A DNA stretch of 64,000 bases from Halorussus marinus (GTDB lineage: Archaea; Halobacteriota; Halobacteria; Halobacteriales; Haladaptataceae): the NCBI RefSeq assembly GCF_004765795.1, contig NZ_SBIV01000003.1, forward strand, positions 62,001 through 126,000, in the 5' to 3' direction. Positions within the stretch are counted from its first letter, which is position 1, and each line of letters opens with the position of its first letter. The notes under the pieces are model-generated. The model worked only from the letters and a program-made list of their open reading frames with translations, was not told the DNA's origin and did no database searches. Position numbers and translations under genes: made by a program. Shown here piece after piece: positions 26,034 through 34,444 of the stretch.

Positions 26034-26095
26034 ACCGGATTTTGGTACTGCCCTGAGGCGGTTAACAGTTATCGCCGTCTGGCGATCCGCCGGGC

Positions 26096-26299
26096 TCACG
26101 GTCGGCCCAAGAGGTCGAGTCGGTCGAGCCCCCACGCCCCAAGCCCGAGGCCCGCGATCAGCGCCGTCCCGAGCACGAACAGAGGCAGGACTCGCCCCGG
26201 GAGCGGCCCCTCGAACGGGCCGAACGCCAGCTTCCAGACCGCATACGAGGTGAGCGTCGTCCCCACGAGCACCGCGAGGGGTTCGATCGCGTCGGACAT
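26096..26299 (-). CDS. Small two-helix membrane protein, unknown
   Basis: A 67-residue protein from ATG 26299 (MSDAIEPLAVLVGTTLTSYAVWKL). Its two transmembrane segments (about 8-24 and 38-57) are linked by FGPFEGPLPGR. It lies between the hydrolase gene and carS and is divergent from carS. A longer start at 26329 is possible but less likely. No family recognised. Confidence 0.55.
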   Translation of the reverse strand: MSDAIEPLAVLVGTTLTSYAVWKLAFGPFEGPLPGRVLPLFVLGTALIAGLGLGAWGLDRLDLLGRP

Positions 26300-26400
26300 C
26301 TTCCAGAGAGCGACGACCTCCGTCCGCAAGGGGGCTACGGCCGCTCGTCGACCGCTCCGAACTCCCGGCGCTTAAGGTCTCGGCGTTCGCGTACTCGGTC

Positions 26401-26946
26401 ATGAGCCTCTTCGAGACGATCGTGGTCGCGCTGTGGGCGATGCTCCCCGCCTACGTGCCGAACAACGCCGCCGTCCTCGCGGGCGGCGGCCGCCCCATCG
26501 ACGGCGGTCGGACGTGGGGCGACCGGCGACTCCTCGGCGACGGGAAGACGTGGCGGGGGACGGCGGTCGGCGTCGCGGCGGGCGCGGCGCTGGCGGTCGC
26601 GCTCTCGGCGCTCGCACCGGCGGCGTCGGCGGCTGTCGGCGTCGATTTCCCGACCTTCCCCGCCGCGGTCGCGGTCGCCCTGCCGGCCGGTGCGATGGCG
26701 GGGGACATCGCCGCCTCCTTCCTGAAGCGCCGGACGGGTCGTGAGCGCGGCGCGGCGTTCCCCGGGCTCGACCAGCTCGATTTCGTGGTGTTCTCGCTAC
26801 TGTTCGCGTTCGTCGCCGCGCCCGCGTGGTTCGGCGCGGTGTTCACGCTCCCGGTGTTGGCGGTCGTGGTCGTCGCGACGCCCCTGTTGCACGTCGGGAC
26901 GAACGCCGTCGCGTACGCCCTCGGGCTGAAAAACGAGCCGTGGTAA
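26401..26946 (+). CDS. carS: CDP-archaeol synthase
   Basis: Transfers CMP from CTP to digeranylgeranylglyceryl phosphate, making CDP-archaeol for archaeal phospholipids, at the membrane. 181 residues with about five helices. Signatures: LPAYVPNNAAVLAGGGRPIDGG, then RRLLGDGKTWRGTAVG (about 43-58), and GDIAASFLKRRTGRERGAAFPGLDQLDFVV. These match the CarS (formerly DUF46) family closely. A repeat element starts 16 bp after its stop. Confidence 0.95.
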   Translation: MSLFETIVVALWAMLPAYVPNNAAVLAGGGRPIDGGRTWGDRRLLGDGKTWRGTAVGVAAGAALAVALSALAPAASAAVGVDFPTFPAAVAVALPAGAMAGDIAASFLKRRTGRERGAAFPGLDQLDFVVFSLLFAFVAAPAWFGAVFTLPVLAVVVVATPLLHVGTNAVAYALGLKNEPW

Positions 26947-26962
26947 GACGACCTTTTACTGC

Positions 26963-27010
26963 GGGCGCGCCACGAGCGCCGCGCCCTCCCAAACGCTCGA
27001 TCAAAAACAC
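26963..27010 (+). repeat. Dispersed hairpin element, copy A
   Basis: Stem GGGCGCG/CGCGCCC around the 10-base loop CCACGAGCGC (26963-26986), followed by AAACGCTCGATCAAAAAC at 26991-27008. The segment from GCCCTC to AAAAAC matches copy B at 56577-56602 in all but one base, and the loop is the reverse complement of copy B's loop. Confidence 0.75.
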
Positions 27011-27011
27011 C

Positions 27012-27188
27012 GGGAGAGCTTCGCTCTCCCGAGCCTGCGTTCACTCCGTTCACGCAGACACGGCGTCACCGCCTCAGTCACACCCTCGCTTCGCTCGGGT
27101 GTTCCTTCGACGGTTCCTTGGTCCGCTCGCGCGTCGCGGTCCGAGAGAGCGACGCTCTCTCGGCATCACGAAAGGCGATGGCTTTCGA
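27012..27188. repeat. Cluster of short-loop inverted repeats
   Basis: Successive hairpins: GGGAGAGC-TTC-GCTCTCCC (27012-27030), CTGCGT...ACGCAG (27035-27057), CGAGAGAGC-GAC-GCTCTCTCG (27142-27162, 9-bp perfect stem) and CGAAAG...CTTTCG (27170-27188). Such chains are seen in haloarchaeal intergenic DNA. Function unknown. Confidence 0.6.
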
Positions 27189-27445
27189 ACAACTTCGCTT
27201 CTCGCTCGCGGTAGCGTGGGTCATCCCCAACTGAAACGCTCGGCCGAGCGATCCGGTCTGACTTAGATTCGCTCCGTAGATTTATAACCGAAGCCGGGAC
27301 CAACTCGGGGCACGCCGATGGCTCCGAAACGCATCCTCCGAGTCATCGCCTTCGCGTTCGCTGTCGGTCCGTTCGGTACCCTCGTTCGAGCGGAGCCGAC
27401 GCAAAGGGCACATTTTTTCACGCCCGCCGCCCCCACTACTCTCCG

Positions 27446-27967
27446 ATGGCCAACGAGGAACTCATCGCGGCGCTCAGGGAGGCCGAGGCGGTCAAGTACG
27501 GCGAGTTCGAACTCTCTCACGGCGGGACCAGCGACTACTACGTCGACAAGTACCTGTTCGAGACCGACCCGCGGTGTCTCGAACTCGTCGCCGAGGCGTT
27601 CGCCGAGCGCGTCGGGGAGACGAAGCTCGCGGGCGTCGCGCTCGGGGCGGTGCCGCTGGTCGCGGTCACCAGCGTCGAGACCGGCAACCCCTACGTCATC
27701 GCCCGCAAACAGCAAAAGGAGTACGGCACGGCCAACCTCATCGAGGGCCGACTCGACGAGGGCGAGGAGGTCGTCGTCCTCGAAGACATCGCCACCACCG
27801 GCCAGAGCGCGGCCGACGCCGTCGAGGCGCTCCGCGAGGCGGGAGCGACCGTCGACCGGGTCGTCGTCGTCGTGGACCGCGAGGAGGGCGCAACCGAGAA
27901 CCTCGCGGAGTACGACGTCGAACTCGAATCGCTGCTCACCGCCTCGGAACTGCTCGACGCGGAGTGA
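27446..27967 (+). CDS. pyrE: Orotate phosphoribosyltransferase
   Basis: Makes orotidine 5'-phosphate from orotate and PRPP in pyrimidine synthesis. 173 residues. The PRPP-binding motif is [14 protein letters not shown] (about 110-123). [16 protein letters not shown] near the N-terminus and [18 protein letters not shown] (flexible catalytic loop with Lys) are OPRTase signatures. It lies 82 bp before another phosphoribosyltransferase-fold gene on the same strand. Confidence 0.94.
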   Translation: MANEELIAALREAEAVKYGEFELSHGGTSDYYVDKYLFETDPRCLELVAEAFAERVGETKLAGVALGAVPLVAVTSVETGNPYVIARKQQKEYGTANLIEGRLDEGEEVVVLEDIATTGQSAADAVEALREAGATVDRVVVVVDREEGATENLAEYDVELESLLTASELLDAE

Positions 27968-28049
27968 GTTGGTCGATTACGCACCTCTGGTCTATCTCTG
28001 CTGGAATCACTTCGAGGTATTCAAGTTCGTGGGATGAGTGTGGCGGGGT

Positions 28050-28766
28050 ATGAACCGCGCAGAGAAGGCGAACCTCCAGTTGCGGGCGGTCGCCGTGCTT
28101 CGGATGCTGAAGGAGACGCGAACGTACGACGAACTCGCGGCGGTGACCGACCTCCCGGCCGGCGATCTGAACCGCTACGTCAACGGCCACGTCCTGCCGA
28201 GTCTCGACCGGGCCGAGGAGATCGTCGGCGGCGTCGGCCGCGACGAACTGGCGGCCGAACTCGAGGCCCGCGTCCGGGTCGACGGCGAGGGGTACGTCGA
28301 CAACTCCGCGGTCGTGTTCGACCAGTCGTTTCTCGATCTGGTCGCGCCGGTCGCCGCCGAGGCGTTCGGGTTCGACCGCCCCGACGTGGTGCTGACCGCC
28401 GCCACCGACGGCATCACCCTCGGGGCGGCGATGGCCGACTACTTCGGCGCCCGGGTCGCCTACGCGAAAAAGTCAAAGGAGACCGCCGTCGAGGAGTTCA
28501 TCGAGTCCCGCCAGCGCCTCCAGTCGGGGATCGAACTCACGTACTACCTGCCCGCCTCGGCCATCGACGCCGGCGACACCGTGCTGGTCGTCGACGACCT
28601 GATCCGGTCGGGCGAGACCCAAGAACTGTTGCTCGACATCGCCGAGCGCGCGGACGCGAGCGTCGGCGGCGTGTTCACGCTCATCGCCGTCGGCGACGAG
28701 GGACTCGAACGCGCCGAGGGCCGGACCGCCGCTCCGGTCGGCGCGCTGACGACGTACGAGGCCTGA
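28050..28766 (+). CDS. HTH-phosphoribosyltransferase fusion, probable PRPP-sensing regulator
   Basis: A 238-residue protein. Residues about 1-60 form an HTH (YDELAAVTDLPAGDLNRYVNGHV as the recognition part). Residues about 85-230 are a type I phosphoribosyltransferase with the PRPP loop TVLVVDDLIRSGET (177-190) and a flexible loop VAYAKKSKE. The layout recalls Bacillus PurR and haloarchaeal GfcR, where a PRTase fold became a sensor. It lies 112 bp upstream of a purine-type permease, with two short palindromes between. I infer a purine-salvage regulator; an active purine phosphoribosyltransferase is the alternative. Start ATG 28050 is preferred over GTG 28038. Confidence 0.8.
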   Translation: MNRAEKANLQLRAVAVLRMLKETRTYDELAAVTDLPAGDLNRYVNGHVLPSLDRAEEIVGGVGRDELAAELEARVRVDGEGYVDNSAVVFDQSFLDLVAPVAAEAFGFDRPDVVLTAATDGITLGAAMADYFGARVAYAKKSKETAVEEFIESRQRLQSGIELTYYLPASAIDAGDTVLVVDDLIRSGETQELLLDIAERADASVGGVFTLIAVGDEGLERAEGRTAAPVGALTTYEA

Positions 28767-28803
28767 CGCCGACCCCGGCGCCGTTCGCGGGTCGCGTGAT
28801 ATC

Positions 28804-28850
28804 CATATTTGTGTATATGTGGGGTTTCTCTATGGTAACGGTTAAATAAC
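28804..28850 (+). promoter_or_regulatory. Promoter/operator region of the NCS2 permease
   Basis: CATAT-6 bp-ATATG (28804-28819) is a short inverted repeat. GTTAAATAAC (28841-28850) is both palindromic at its ends and a TATA-like box, about 29-38 bp before the permease ATG. Their place just after the HTH-PRTase gene suggests operator sites for it. Confidence 0.5.
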
Positions 28851-28878
28851 GCGTCGGGAGTATGCTCACTCGTGCATT

Positions 28879-30348
28879 ATGGGAGCTAACGACGCTGCCG
28901 ACGAGTCGTCGGGTGCGCTGGCGGAGTACTTCGACTTCGAGGAGCACGGAACCGACCTCCGGACGGAGATCCTCGCGGGGCTGACCACGTTCCTGTCGAT
29001 GAGCTACATCGTGGTGGTCAACCCGGACATCCTCGCGGCCGCCATTCAGATCGATGGCGTCGGCCCCGACCGGACGTTCCAGATGCTCGCGGTCGTGACC
29101 ATCATCGCGGCCGCGGCCGCGACGCTCGTGATGGCGCTGTACGCCAAGCGGCCGTTCGCGCAGGCGCCGGGGCTCGGGCTCAACGCCTTCTTCGCGTTCA
29201 CGGTGGTGCTCGGGCTCGGGATCGACTGGCAGACCGCGCTCGCGGCCGTCGTGGTCGAGGGCGTCGTCTTCATCGCGCTCACCGCGGTCGGCGCCCGCGA
29301 GTACATCATCCGGCTCTTTCCCGAACCGGTCAAACTCGCGGTCGGTGCGGGCATCGGGCTCTTTCTCGCCATCATCGGACTGGAGGAGATGCGGGTGGTG
29401 GCGGGCGACGCCGCGACGTTCCTGACGTTCAATCCGGTGTTCGCCTCCGATCCGGTCGCGATCGTCTCGGTGGTCGGCCTGTTCGTCACGCTCGCGCTCT
29501 ACGCCCGGGGCGTTCGGGGCTCGATCGTCTCGGGCATCGTCTTCACGTCGGTGCTCGGCTACGCCGTCGCGTGGCTGGGCTACTCGGCGTACCCGGCCGA
29601 CGCCGACGCGCTCGCGGAGATGGGCGTTACCCTCGTCGACGTCGCGCTCGCGCCGAACGCACCCGTCACCTACGACGCCGCGAGCTACAACATCGCGCCG
29701 CTCGCCGGCGCGTTCGTCTCCGGGCTCCAGAACATCGAGGCGTTCTCGTTCGCGCTCATCGTCTTCACCTTCTTTTTCGTGGACTTCTTCGACACCGCGG
29801 GGACGCTCACCGGCGTCTCGCAGGCCGCGGGCTTCCTCGACGACGACGGCAACCTCCCCGAGATGGACAAGCCCCTGATGGCCGACGCGGTCGGCACCAC
29901 GGTCGGCGGCATGCTCGGGACCTCGACCGTCACGACCTACATCGAGTCGGCGACCGGCGTCGAGGAGGGCGGTCGAACCGGCATGACCGCGCTCGTGGTC
30001 GCACTGCTGTTTCTGGCCTCGCTCGCGGTCGTGCCCCTCGCGGTCGCGGTCCCCTCCTACGCCTCGCACCTCGTGCTCGTCGTGGTGGGAGTCATCATGC
30101 TCTCGAACGTCGCCGAGATCGCGTGGGACGACATCACCTACACCATCCCGGCCGCGCTCACCATCCTCGTGATGCCGTTTACCTTCTCCATCGCCTACGG
30201 CATCGCCGCGGGGATCATCTCGTACCCGATCGTGAAGCTCGCGGCCGGCGAACTCGACGACACTCGCCCCGGCCACTGGGCGCTCGCCGCGGCGTTCGTC
30301 CTCTACTTCTTCGTGCGCACGAGCGGGCTCCTCGCCGGTAGCGTCTGA
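28879..30348 (+). CDS. NCS2 family (AzgA-like) purine permease
   Basis: A 489-residue membrane protein with about 13 helices. AzgA-type motifs: GLTTFLSMSYIVVVNPDIL near residue 35-53, PFAQAPGLGLNAFFAFTVV, and FFVDFFDTAGTLTGVSQAAG, followed by ADAVGTTVGGMLGTSTVTTYIES. Relatives import adenine, guanine or hypoxanthine with protons. It is downstream of, and probably controlled by, the HTH-PRTase protein. The start ATG at 28879 follows a TATA-like GTTAAATAAC. Confidence 0.93.
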   Translation: MGANDAADESSGALAEYFDFEEHGTDLRTEILAGLTTFLSMSYIVVVNPDILAAAIQIDGVGPDRTFQMLAVVTIIAAAAATLVMALYAKRPFAQAPGLGLNAFFAFTVVLGLGIDWQTALAAVVVEGVVFIALTAVGAREYIIRLFPEPVKLAVGAGIGLFLAIIGLEEMRVVAGDAATFLTFNPVFASDPVAIVSVVGLFVTLALYARGVRGSIVSGIVFTSVLGYAVAWLGYSAYPADADALAEMGVTLVDVALAPNAPVTYDAASYNIAPLAGAFVSGLQNIEAFSFALIVFTFFFVDFFDTAGTLTGVSQAAGFLDDDGNLPEMDKPLMADAVGTTVGGMLGTSTVTTYIESATGVEEGGRTGMTALVVALLFLASLAVVPLAVAVPSYASHLVLVVVGVIMLSNVAEIAWDDITYTIPAALTILVMPFTFSIAYGIAAGIISYPIVKLAAGELDDTRPGHWALAAAFVLYFFVRTSGLLAGSV

Positions 30349-30498
30349 CGCGACGCTCGACTCGTTCTCGTTCGCGGCCGCTTATCCCGGCGGGACACGC
30401 CGGTCGACGAGTACGGCGGGGTTCGGCGGCCGTCGCCTCGATCGCGACGAGCGTCCGCCGGCGAGGCCGAGCCGTGAGGACTGACTCTCAGTCTGACG

Positions 30499-30507
30499 TA
30501 CATTTAA
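30499..30507 (+). promoter_or_regulatory. TATA-like box of the arylsulfotransferase-like gene
   Basis: CATTTAACG lies 26-34 bp before the ATG at 30533, with normal leaderless spacing. The 184-bp gap before it holds nothing else I can support. Confidence 0.45.
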
Positions 30508-30532
30508 CGGGCACCGCGTCGTCACGGCCGGT

Positions 30533-31969
30533 ATGAACCTCGGCTCCGTCTCGCGCTCGCGGCGGTGGCTCGTCCGGATCGCGGTGGCGCTGGTGGCGGC
30601 CGCGCTCCTCGCGCCCGCCGCGATCTCCGGCGCCACGTACGTCCTGACCGACGAGGACCCCGGAAACCTCCGGGCGTCTGTCGAAGAGCCCGCGAACGGC
30701 ACGACCGTCATCTCGATTCAGGGCTTTCACTTCCAGGGGATGGCAAACGAGAACAAGCCCGCCCGCCTCGTCGCGGTCGGCCCCCGCGGCGACGTCGAGT
30801 GGGTCCACAACGGTTCGGGATTCGACGCGACGTGGTTCTACGACGTCGACCCGCTTGAGGACGGCCACCTGCTCGTGACCGCGACCGCCGCCGACGAGAC
30901 GCTGGTGTACGAACTCGACCCCGACACCCAAGAGCGGATCTGGACCGAACGCCTCCCCATTCAGGACACCCACGACGTCGATCTGATCAACGGCGACCGA
31001 CTGCTGGTCGCGAACATGCGCGAGGCCGGGAAAGACGACCGCCTGTTCGTCTACGACACCGCCGCCGACGAGATCGTCTGGGAGTGGCACTTCGACGACC
31101 ACTACCCCGAGTCGGTCGGGGGCTCGTCGAACGACTGGACCCACGTCAACGACGTCGACAAGATCGGCGACGGCGAGTATCTGGCCTCCCCCCGGAACTT
31201 CGATCAGGTGATCGTGGTGAACCGCTCGACCAACGAGATCGACGCGCGACTCGGGAGCGACGACGACCACGACACGCTGTACGAACAGCACAATCCCCAG
31301 TACCTCGAAGGCGAGGACGGGACGCCAACGATTCTGGTCGCCGACAGCGAGAACGACCGGATCGTCGAGTACGCCCGGGACGCCCGCGGTGCGAACGGTT
31401 CGAGCGCGTCGGCGTCCTCGGACGGCGAGTGGACCCGGACGTGGAGCGTCGGCACCGACGGGCTGAGCTGGCCCCGGGACGCAGACCGACTCCCCGACGG
31501 TGACACGCTGGTCGTGGACACGATGAACCAGCGCGTGTTCGAGATGACCCCCGAGGGCGACGTGGTCTGGGAGTTCCACGCGCCGTGGGCGCCCTACGAC
31601 GCCGAGCGCGTCCACCTCGGCGACGAACCCGGCGGGCCGACGATGCGGGAGCTGAACGCCTCCGGAAGCTACGACCTGAGCGGTAGCAGCCTCTCGGTCG
31701 GCGACAGCGAGGGCGTCGCCTTCTGGATCGACGAGACGTTCGGGGGGACGCCGGTCGAGGCCCAGGCCACCTCCGTCGCCCGGACGTGGGCTCACGTCAC
31801 GCCGTGGATCCGGCCGGTGTGGATGACCGGCTGGGAGTTCCTCGCGGCGATCGCCGCCGGAATCGCGCTGGTCGCGTGGGGCGCGGGCGAGGCGATCTAC
31901 CAGCGCCGTCGGCTCCGGACCGGCCTCTCGAACGCCCTGAGGCGGGTGTCGGAGTTGGGAGGGCGGTAG
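30533..31969 (+). CDS. Arylsulfotransferase-like beta-propeller protein, anchored at both ends
   Basis: A 478-residue protein with an N-terminal membrane helix (about 10-33), an extracellular propeller (about 50-420) and a C-terminal helix (about 432-452) followed by a basic tail. The propeller repeats contain HDVDLINGDRLLVANM, THVNDVDKIGDGEYLAS and SWPRDADRLPDGDTLVVDTMNQRV, as in haloarchaeal proteins annotated as aryl sulfotransferases. The catalytic His of PAPS-independent enzymes may be one of THVN or THDV, but I cannot confirm it. A role in surface sulphate or glycan chemistry is inferred only. Confidence 0.75.
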   Translation: MNLGSVSRSRRWLVRIAVALVAAALLAPAAISGATYVLTDEDPGNLRASVEEPANGTTVISIQGFHFQGMANENKPARLVAVGPRGDVEWVHNGSGFDATWFYDVDPLEDGHLLVTATAADETLVYELDPDTQERIWTERLPIQDTHDVDLINGDRLLVANMREAGKDDRLFVYDTAADEIVWEWHFDDHYPESVGGSSNDWTHVNDVDKIGDGEYLASPRNFDQVIVVNRSTNEIDARLGSDDDHDTLYEQHNPQYLEGEDGTPTILVADSENDRIVEYARDARGANGSSASASSDGEWTRTWSVGTDGLSWPRDADRLPDGDTLVVDTMNQRVFEMTPEGDVVWEFHAPWAPYDAERVHLGDEPGGPTMRELNASGSYDLSGSSLSVGDSEGVAFWIDETFGGTPVEAQATSVARTWAHVTPWIRPVWMTGWEFLAAIAAGIALVAWGAGEAIYQRRRLRTGLSNALRRVSELGGR

Positions 31970-32044
31970 TCCGGCGAGCCGACGGTCGCGTCACGACCTT
32001 CCGACACCATCACGTTCTTTGCTCGCAAGCGACTACGCGCCCAC

Positions 32045-32302
32045 ATGACGAACCTCGAACTGTACGAACTCGAAGGCTGTCCGTACTGCGCGAAGGTCAA
32101 AGAGAAGCTCGACGAGCTCGGTCTCGACTACGAGTCTCACATGGTGGCCTCGTCGCACTCCGAGCGCACCGAGGTCGAGGCGGTCAGCGGCCAGACGGGC
32201 GTCCCCGTGCTGGTCGACGAGGAGCACGGCGTCGAAGGAATGGCCGAGAGCGACGACATCGTCGAGTACCTCGAGGAGACGTACGGCGATCAGGCGGCCT
32301 GA
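32045..32302 (+). CDS. Glutaredoxin-like / GST N-terminal domain protein
   Basis: An 85-residue thioredoxin-fold protein with a CPYC redox motif (residues 12-15, EGCPYCAKVKEKL), the cis-proline motif TGVPVLVDEE (about 51-60) and AESDDIVEYLEETYG at the end. It is a dithiol glutaredoxin by motif. Haloarchaea use gamma-glutamylcysteine rather than glutathione, so the physiological reductant is uncertain. Stand-alone gene. Confidence 0.88.
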   Translation: MTNLELYELEGCPYCAKVKEKLDELGLDYESHMVASSHSERTEVEAVSGQTGVPVLVDEEHGVEGMAESDDIVEYLEETYGDQAA

Positions 32303-32471
32303 GGACCCCCGGATCGGTCCGGGCGCGATCCGCCGGCAGTCCGAACGCGCTTTCTGACCTCTGCACTCCGCGGAGTGGCAACAAAGGCTACGTGGCTCCC
32401 GCCAGTGCGTCCGACCGTGGTGGAACGCTGGGAACGCACGATAGAGACGATCGGGGTTCGGGGGGAGTAGC

Positions 32472-33296
32472 GTGGGAGACGCCGAAACGACGACCGAGGG
32501 CGACTCCGAGGAGTCGACGACCGAGCAGACGCCATCGCCGGACATTCTGGACTCGCTCATCGAGAGCGGGCTCCACGAGATTCGCCGCGAGCGAAACGGG
32601 CTTTTGCTGTCTGGCTTCTCTGCGGGCCTCGACATCGGCTTCGGGCCGGTGCTGATGGCGGTGATTCTCACTCTCTCGACCGGAGGGTACGGCGACCTCG
32701 GGACGGAACTGCTGGTGGCGAGCGCCTACGCCGTCGGCTTCATTTTCGTCATCATCGGTCGCTCGGAGCTGTTCACCGAGCACACGACGCTGGCGGTGCT
32801 CCCCGTCGTCGACGGGCGGGCGTCGCTCGCGGGACTGGGGCGGCTCTGGGGGCTGGTGTACGCGGGCAATATCGTCGGCGGGGCGGTGTTCGCCGGCCTG
32901 CTGGTCACGCTGATGCCCAACCTCGGGGTCGCCTCGCCCGAGGCGTTCGAAACGATCGCGCACAAGCTCGTCGATCACGACCCCGGCTGGCTGTTCGTCG
33001 CCGGGATCCTCGCGGGCTGGCTGATGGGACTGCTCGCGTGGCTGCTCACCGCCGCACAGGAGACGATCAGCCGACTCGCGGTCGTCTGGCTCGTCACGGC
33101 CTCGATCGGGCTCCTCCACCTCCCGCACTCGATCGCGGGCAACGTGGAGGTGCTGTTCGGCGTGTTCGTCTCCTCGGGGGTATCGGTGACCGATTACGCG
33201 ACGTTCCTCGCGCTCGCGACCGCGGGCAACGCGATCGGCGGGGGCGTGTTCGTCGCGCTGTTGAAGTACGGTCACGTCGTACGGGGCGGGGGCTGA
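32472..33296 (+). CDS. Formate/nitrite transporter (FNT) family channel
   Basis: A 274-residue membrane protein with six helices. It starts at GTG 32472, giving an acidic tail (about 1-35) before SGLHEIRRERNGLLLSGFSAGLDIGFGP. SELFTEHTTLAVLPVVDGRASL and the loop GNIVGGAVFAGLL are family motifs; the second conserved half has TAGNAIGGGVFVALLKYGHV. Members pass formate, nitrite, hydrosulphide or other small anions as pentamers. The specific anion is unknown. Confidence 0.88.
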   Translation: MGDAETTTEGDSEESTTEQTPSPDILDSLIESGLHEIRRERNGLLLSGFSAGLDIGFGPVLMAVILTLSTGGYGDLGTELLVASAYAVGFIFVIIGRSELFTEHTTLAVLPVVDGRASLAGLGRLWGLVYAGNIVGGAVFAGLLVTLMPNLGVASPEAFETIAHKLVDHDPGWLFVAGILAGWLMGLLAWLLTAAQETISRLAVVWLVTASIGLLHLPHSIAGNVEVLFGVFVSSGVSVTDYATFLALATAGNAIGGGVFVALLKYGHVVRGGG

Positions 33297-33335
33297 GTGC
33301 TCGCCCGGACCCGGAGAACGATCTGTCCCGGGCGC

Positions 33336-34295
33336 TCAGGCCGGTTCCTCGGCGCGCTCGCGGATCAGCTTTCGCAGTTCGTCGGGATCGTCGATCTCCT
33401 CCAGTTCGTCGCGCTCGACGAGCCCGGTGCCGTCGACGTTCTCGCGGTTGGCCTCGTCGACGAAGTAGACCGATCGGGTGTGGGCGACCTCGCCGATCGA
33501 GGACATGATCCGGGCGCGCTTCTCGGCGGCCTTGGTGAACGCCGAGTGGCCCGTGAGGACGTTCTCGTCGCTGTCCTCGTCCTCGCTGACGGTCTTGAAC
33601 GGCGCCCGAACCGTGGGGTGGACCTCGAAGCCCGCCCGGGTCAACACCGTGACGATGCGCTCGTCGTCGCTCTCTGGCTGGGGGTCCTCGGGCGTGGGGT
33701 CGCCGTCGCGGACCTCCTCGGCACCGTCGAGCACCTCGACCGGGCTGGTGAGGTCTCCCTCGAACATCTCTTCGAGCTCGAACGCGACCTCGACGCTCGC
33801 GTTCATCCCGTCCTCGTACTTCGAGACGGTGCGCCGAGAGACCCCGAGCTCGGAGGCGAGCTGGCCGAGGCTCCAGCCGCGCTCCTCGCGCTCGTCGCGG
33901 AGCACGTCGCCGTCGATGTTGACGTAGAGGCCGCCGGGCGCGGCGTAGACCAGCGGCGCCAGTCCCTCGACGAAAAGCTCCATCGCGGTGTCGGGACTGA
34001 ACACGGGGACGCCGTGGCGAAAGTAGACGACGCCCGGTTCGAGGTCCTCGTCGCGAGTCCGTAGACCGACGACGAGCGGCGTCGCGTCGAGGTACTCCCC
34101 GAGCCGACGCATCTCCACACCGGTCGCGCCGTCGAGCGCGTCGACGTTCGCCAGCACTTTCAGTAACAACAGGTCGCGGCCGCGCCTTGCGGCCACGTCG
34201 AAACTCTTCGGTCGAATCGCGCACCGGTCGCTCACGGAGAACCCCGCGTCCTCCAGCATCGCAGTCACGTTCCCGACCAGTGCAGACCGGGACAT
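33336..34295 (-). CDS. Archaeal HTH-type transcriptional regulator (Cro/C1 HTH in the middle)
   Basis: A 319-residue protein of the archaeal conserved HTH-type regulator family. The N-terminal alpha/beta part (about 1-120) resembles a nuclease-like fold ([20 protein letters not shown]). A Cro/C1-type HTH follows (about 130-185, [23 protein letters not shown]). The C-terminal part (about 215-319) has a second alpha/beta region with [17 protein letters not shown]. Its targets are unknown. A strong TATA box 22-31 bp upstream indicates a leaderless mRNA. Confidence 0.85.
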   Translation of the reverse strand: MSRSALVGNVTAMLEDAGFSVSDRCAIRPKSFDVAARRGRDLLLLKVLANVDALDGATGVEMRRLGEYLDATPLVVGLRTRDEDLEPGVVYFRHGVPVFSPDTAMELFVEGLAPLVYAAPGGLYVNIDGDVLRDEREERGWSLGQLASELGVSRRTVSKYEDGMNASVEVAFELEEMFEGDLTSPVEVLDGAEEVRDGDPTPEDPQPESDDERIVTVLTRAGFEVHPTVRAPFKTVSEDEDSDENVLTGHSAFTKAAEKRARIMSSIGEVAHTRSVYFVDEANRENVDGTGLVERDELEEIDDPDELRKLIRERAEEPA

Positions 34296-34316
34296 ATCCG
34301 CATGTAAGTGATTCCC

Positions 34317-34326
34317 CTATATATGC
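34317..34326 (-). promoter_or_regulatory. TATA box of the HTH regulator gene
   Basis: CATATATAGG on the minus strand, 22-31 bp before the start at 34295. Confidence 0.6.
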
Positions 34327-34444
34327 GTTGTGTCGAACGTATCCCGACCGCTGCTTGCGATTGGACGCCGCCACGGCGGTACATTCATATTGGAAGACGG
34401 ACGGCTCCGAAAGCCGTTAGTCCGACACGCCCCTACCGCCGACA

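Larger units (their letters stand above)
26947..27445. other. Intergenic region between carS and pyrE, rich in hairpins
   Basis: About 500 bp with no credible gene. It begins with repeat element A (26963-27010). Then come several three-base-loop hairpins (27012-27030, 27142-27162, 27170-27188) built from codon-like CTCGCTTCGCTCG-type sequences. A TATA-like TTTATAA at 27281-27287 and a T-run at 27413-27419 precede pyrE. The short frame at 27318 runs into pyrE in another frame and is rejected as a gene. Confidence 0.6.

Noticed and set aside
27318-28037. Frame with a signal-like start upstream of and overlapping pyrE
   Set aside because: After about 30 residues it reads through pyrE out of frame and becomes Arg/Ser-rich noise. 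The TATA-like box at 27281-27287 is more likely for a pyrE transcript.
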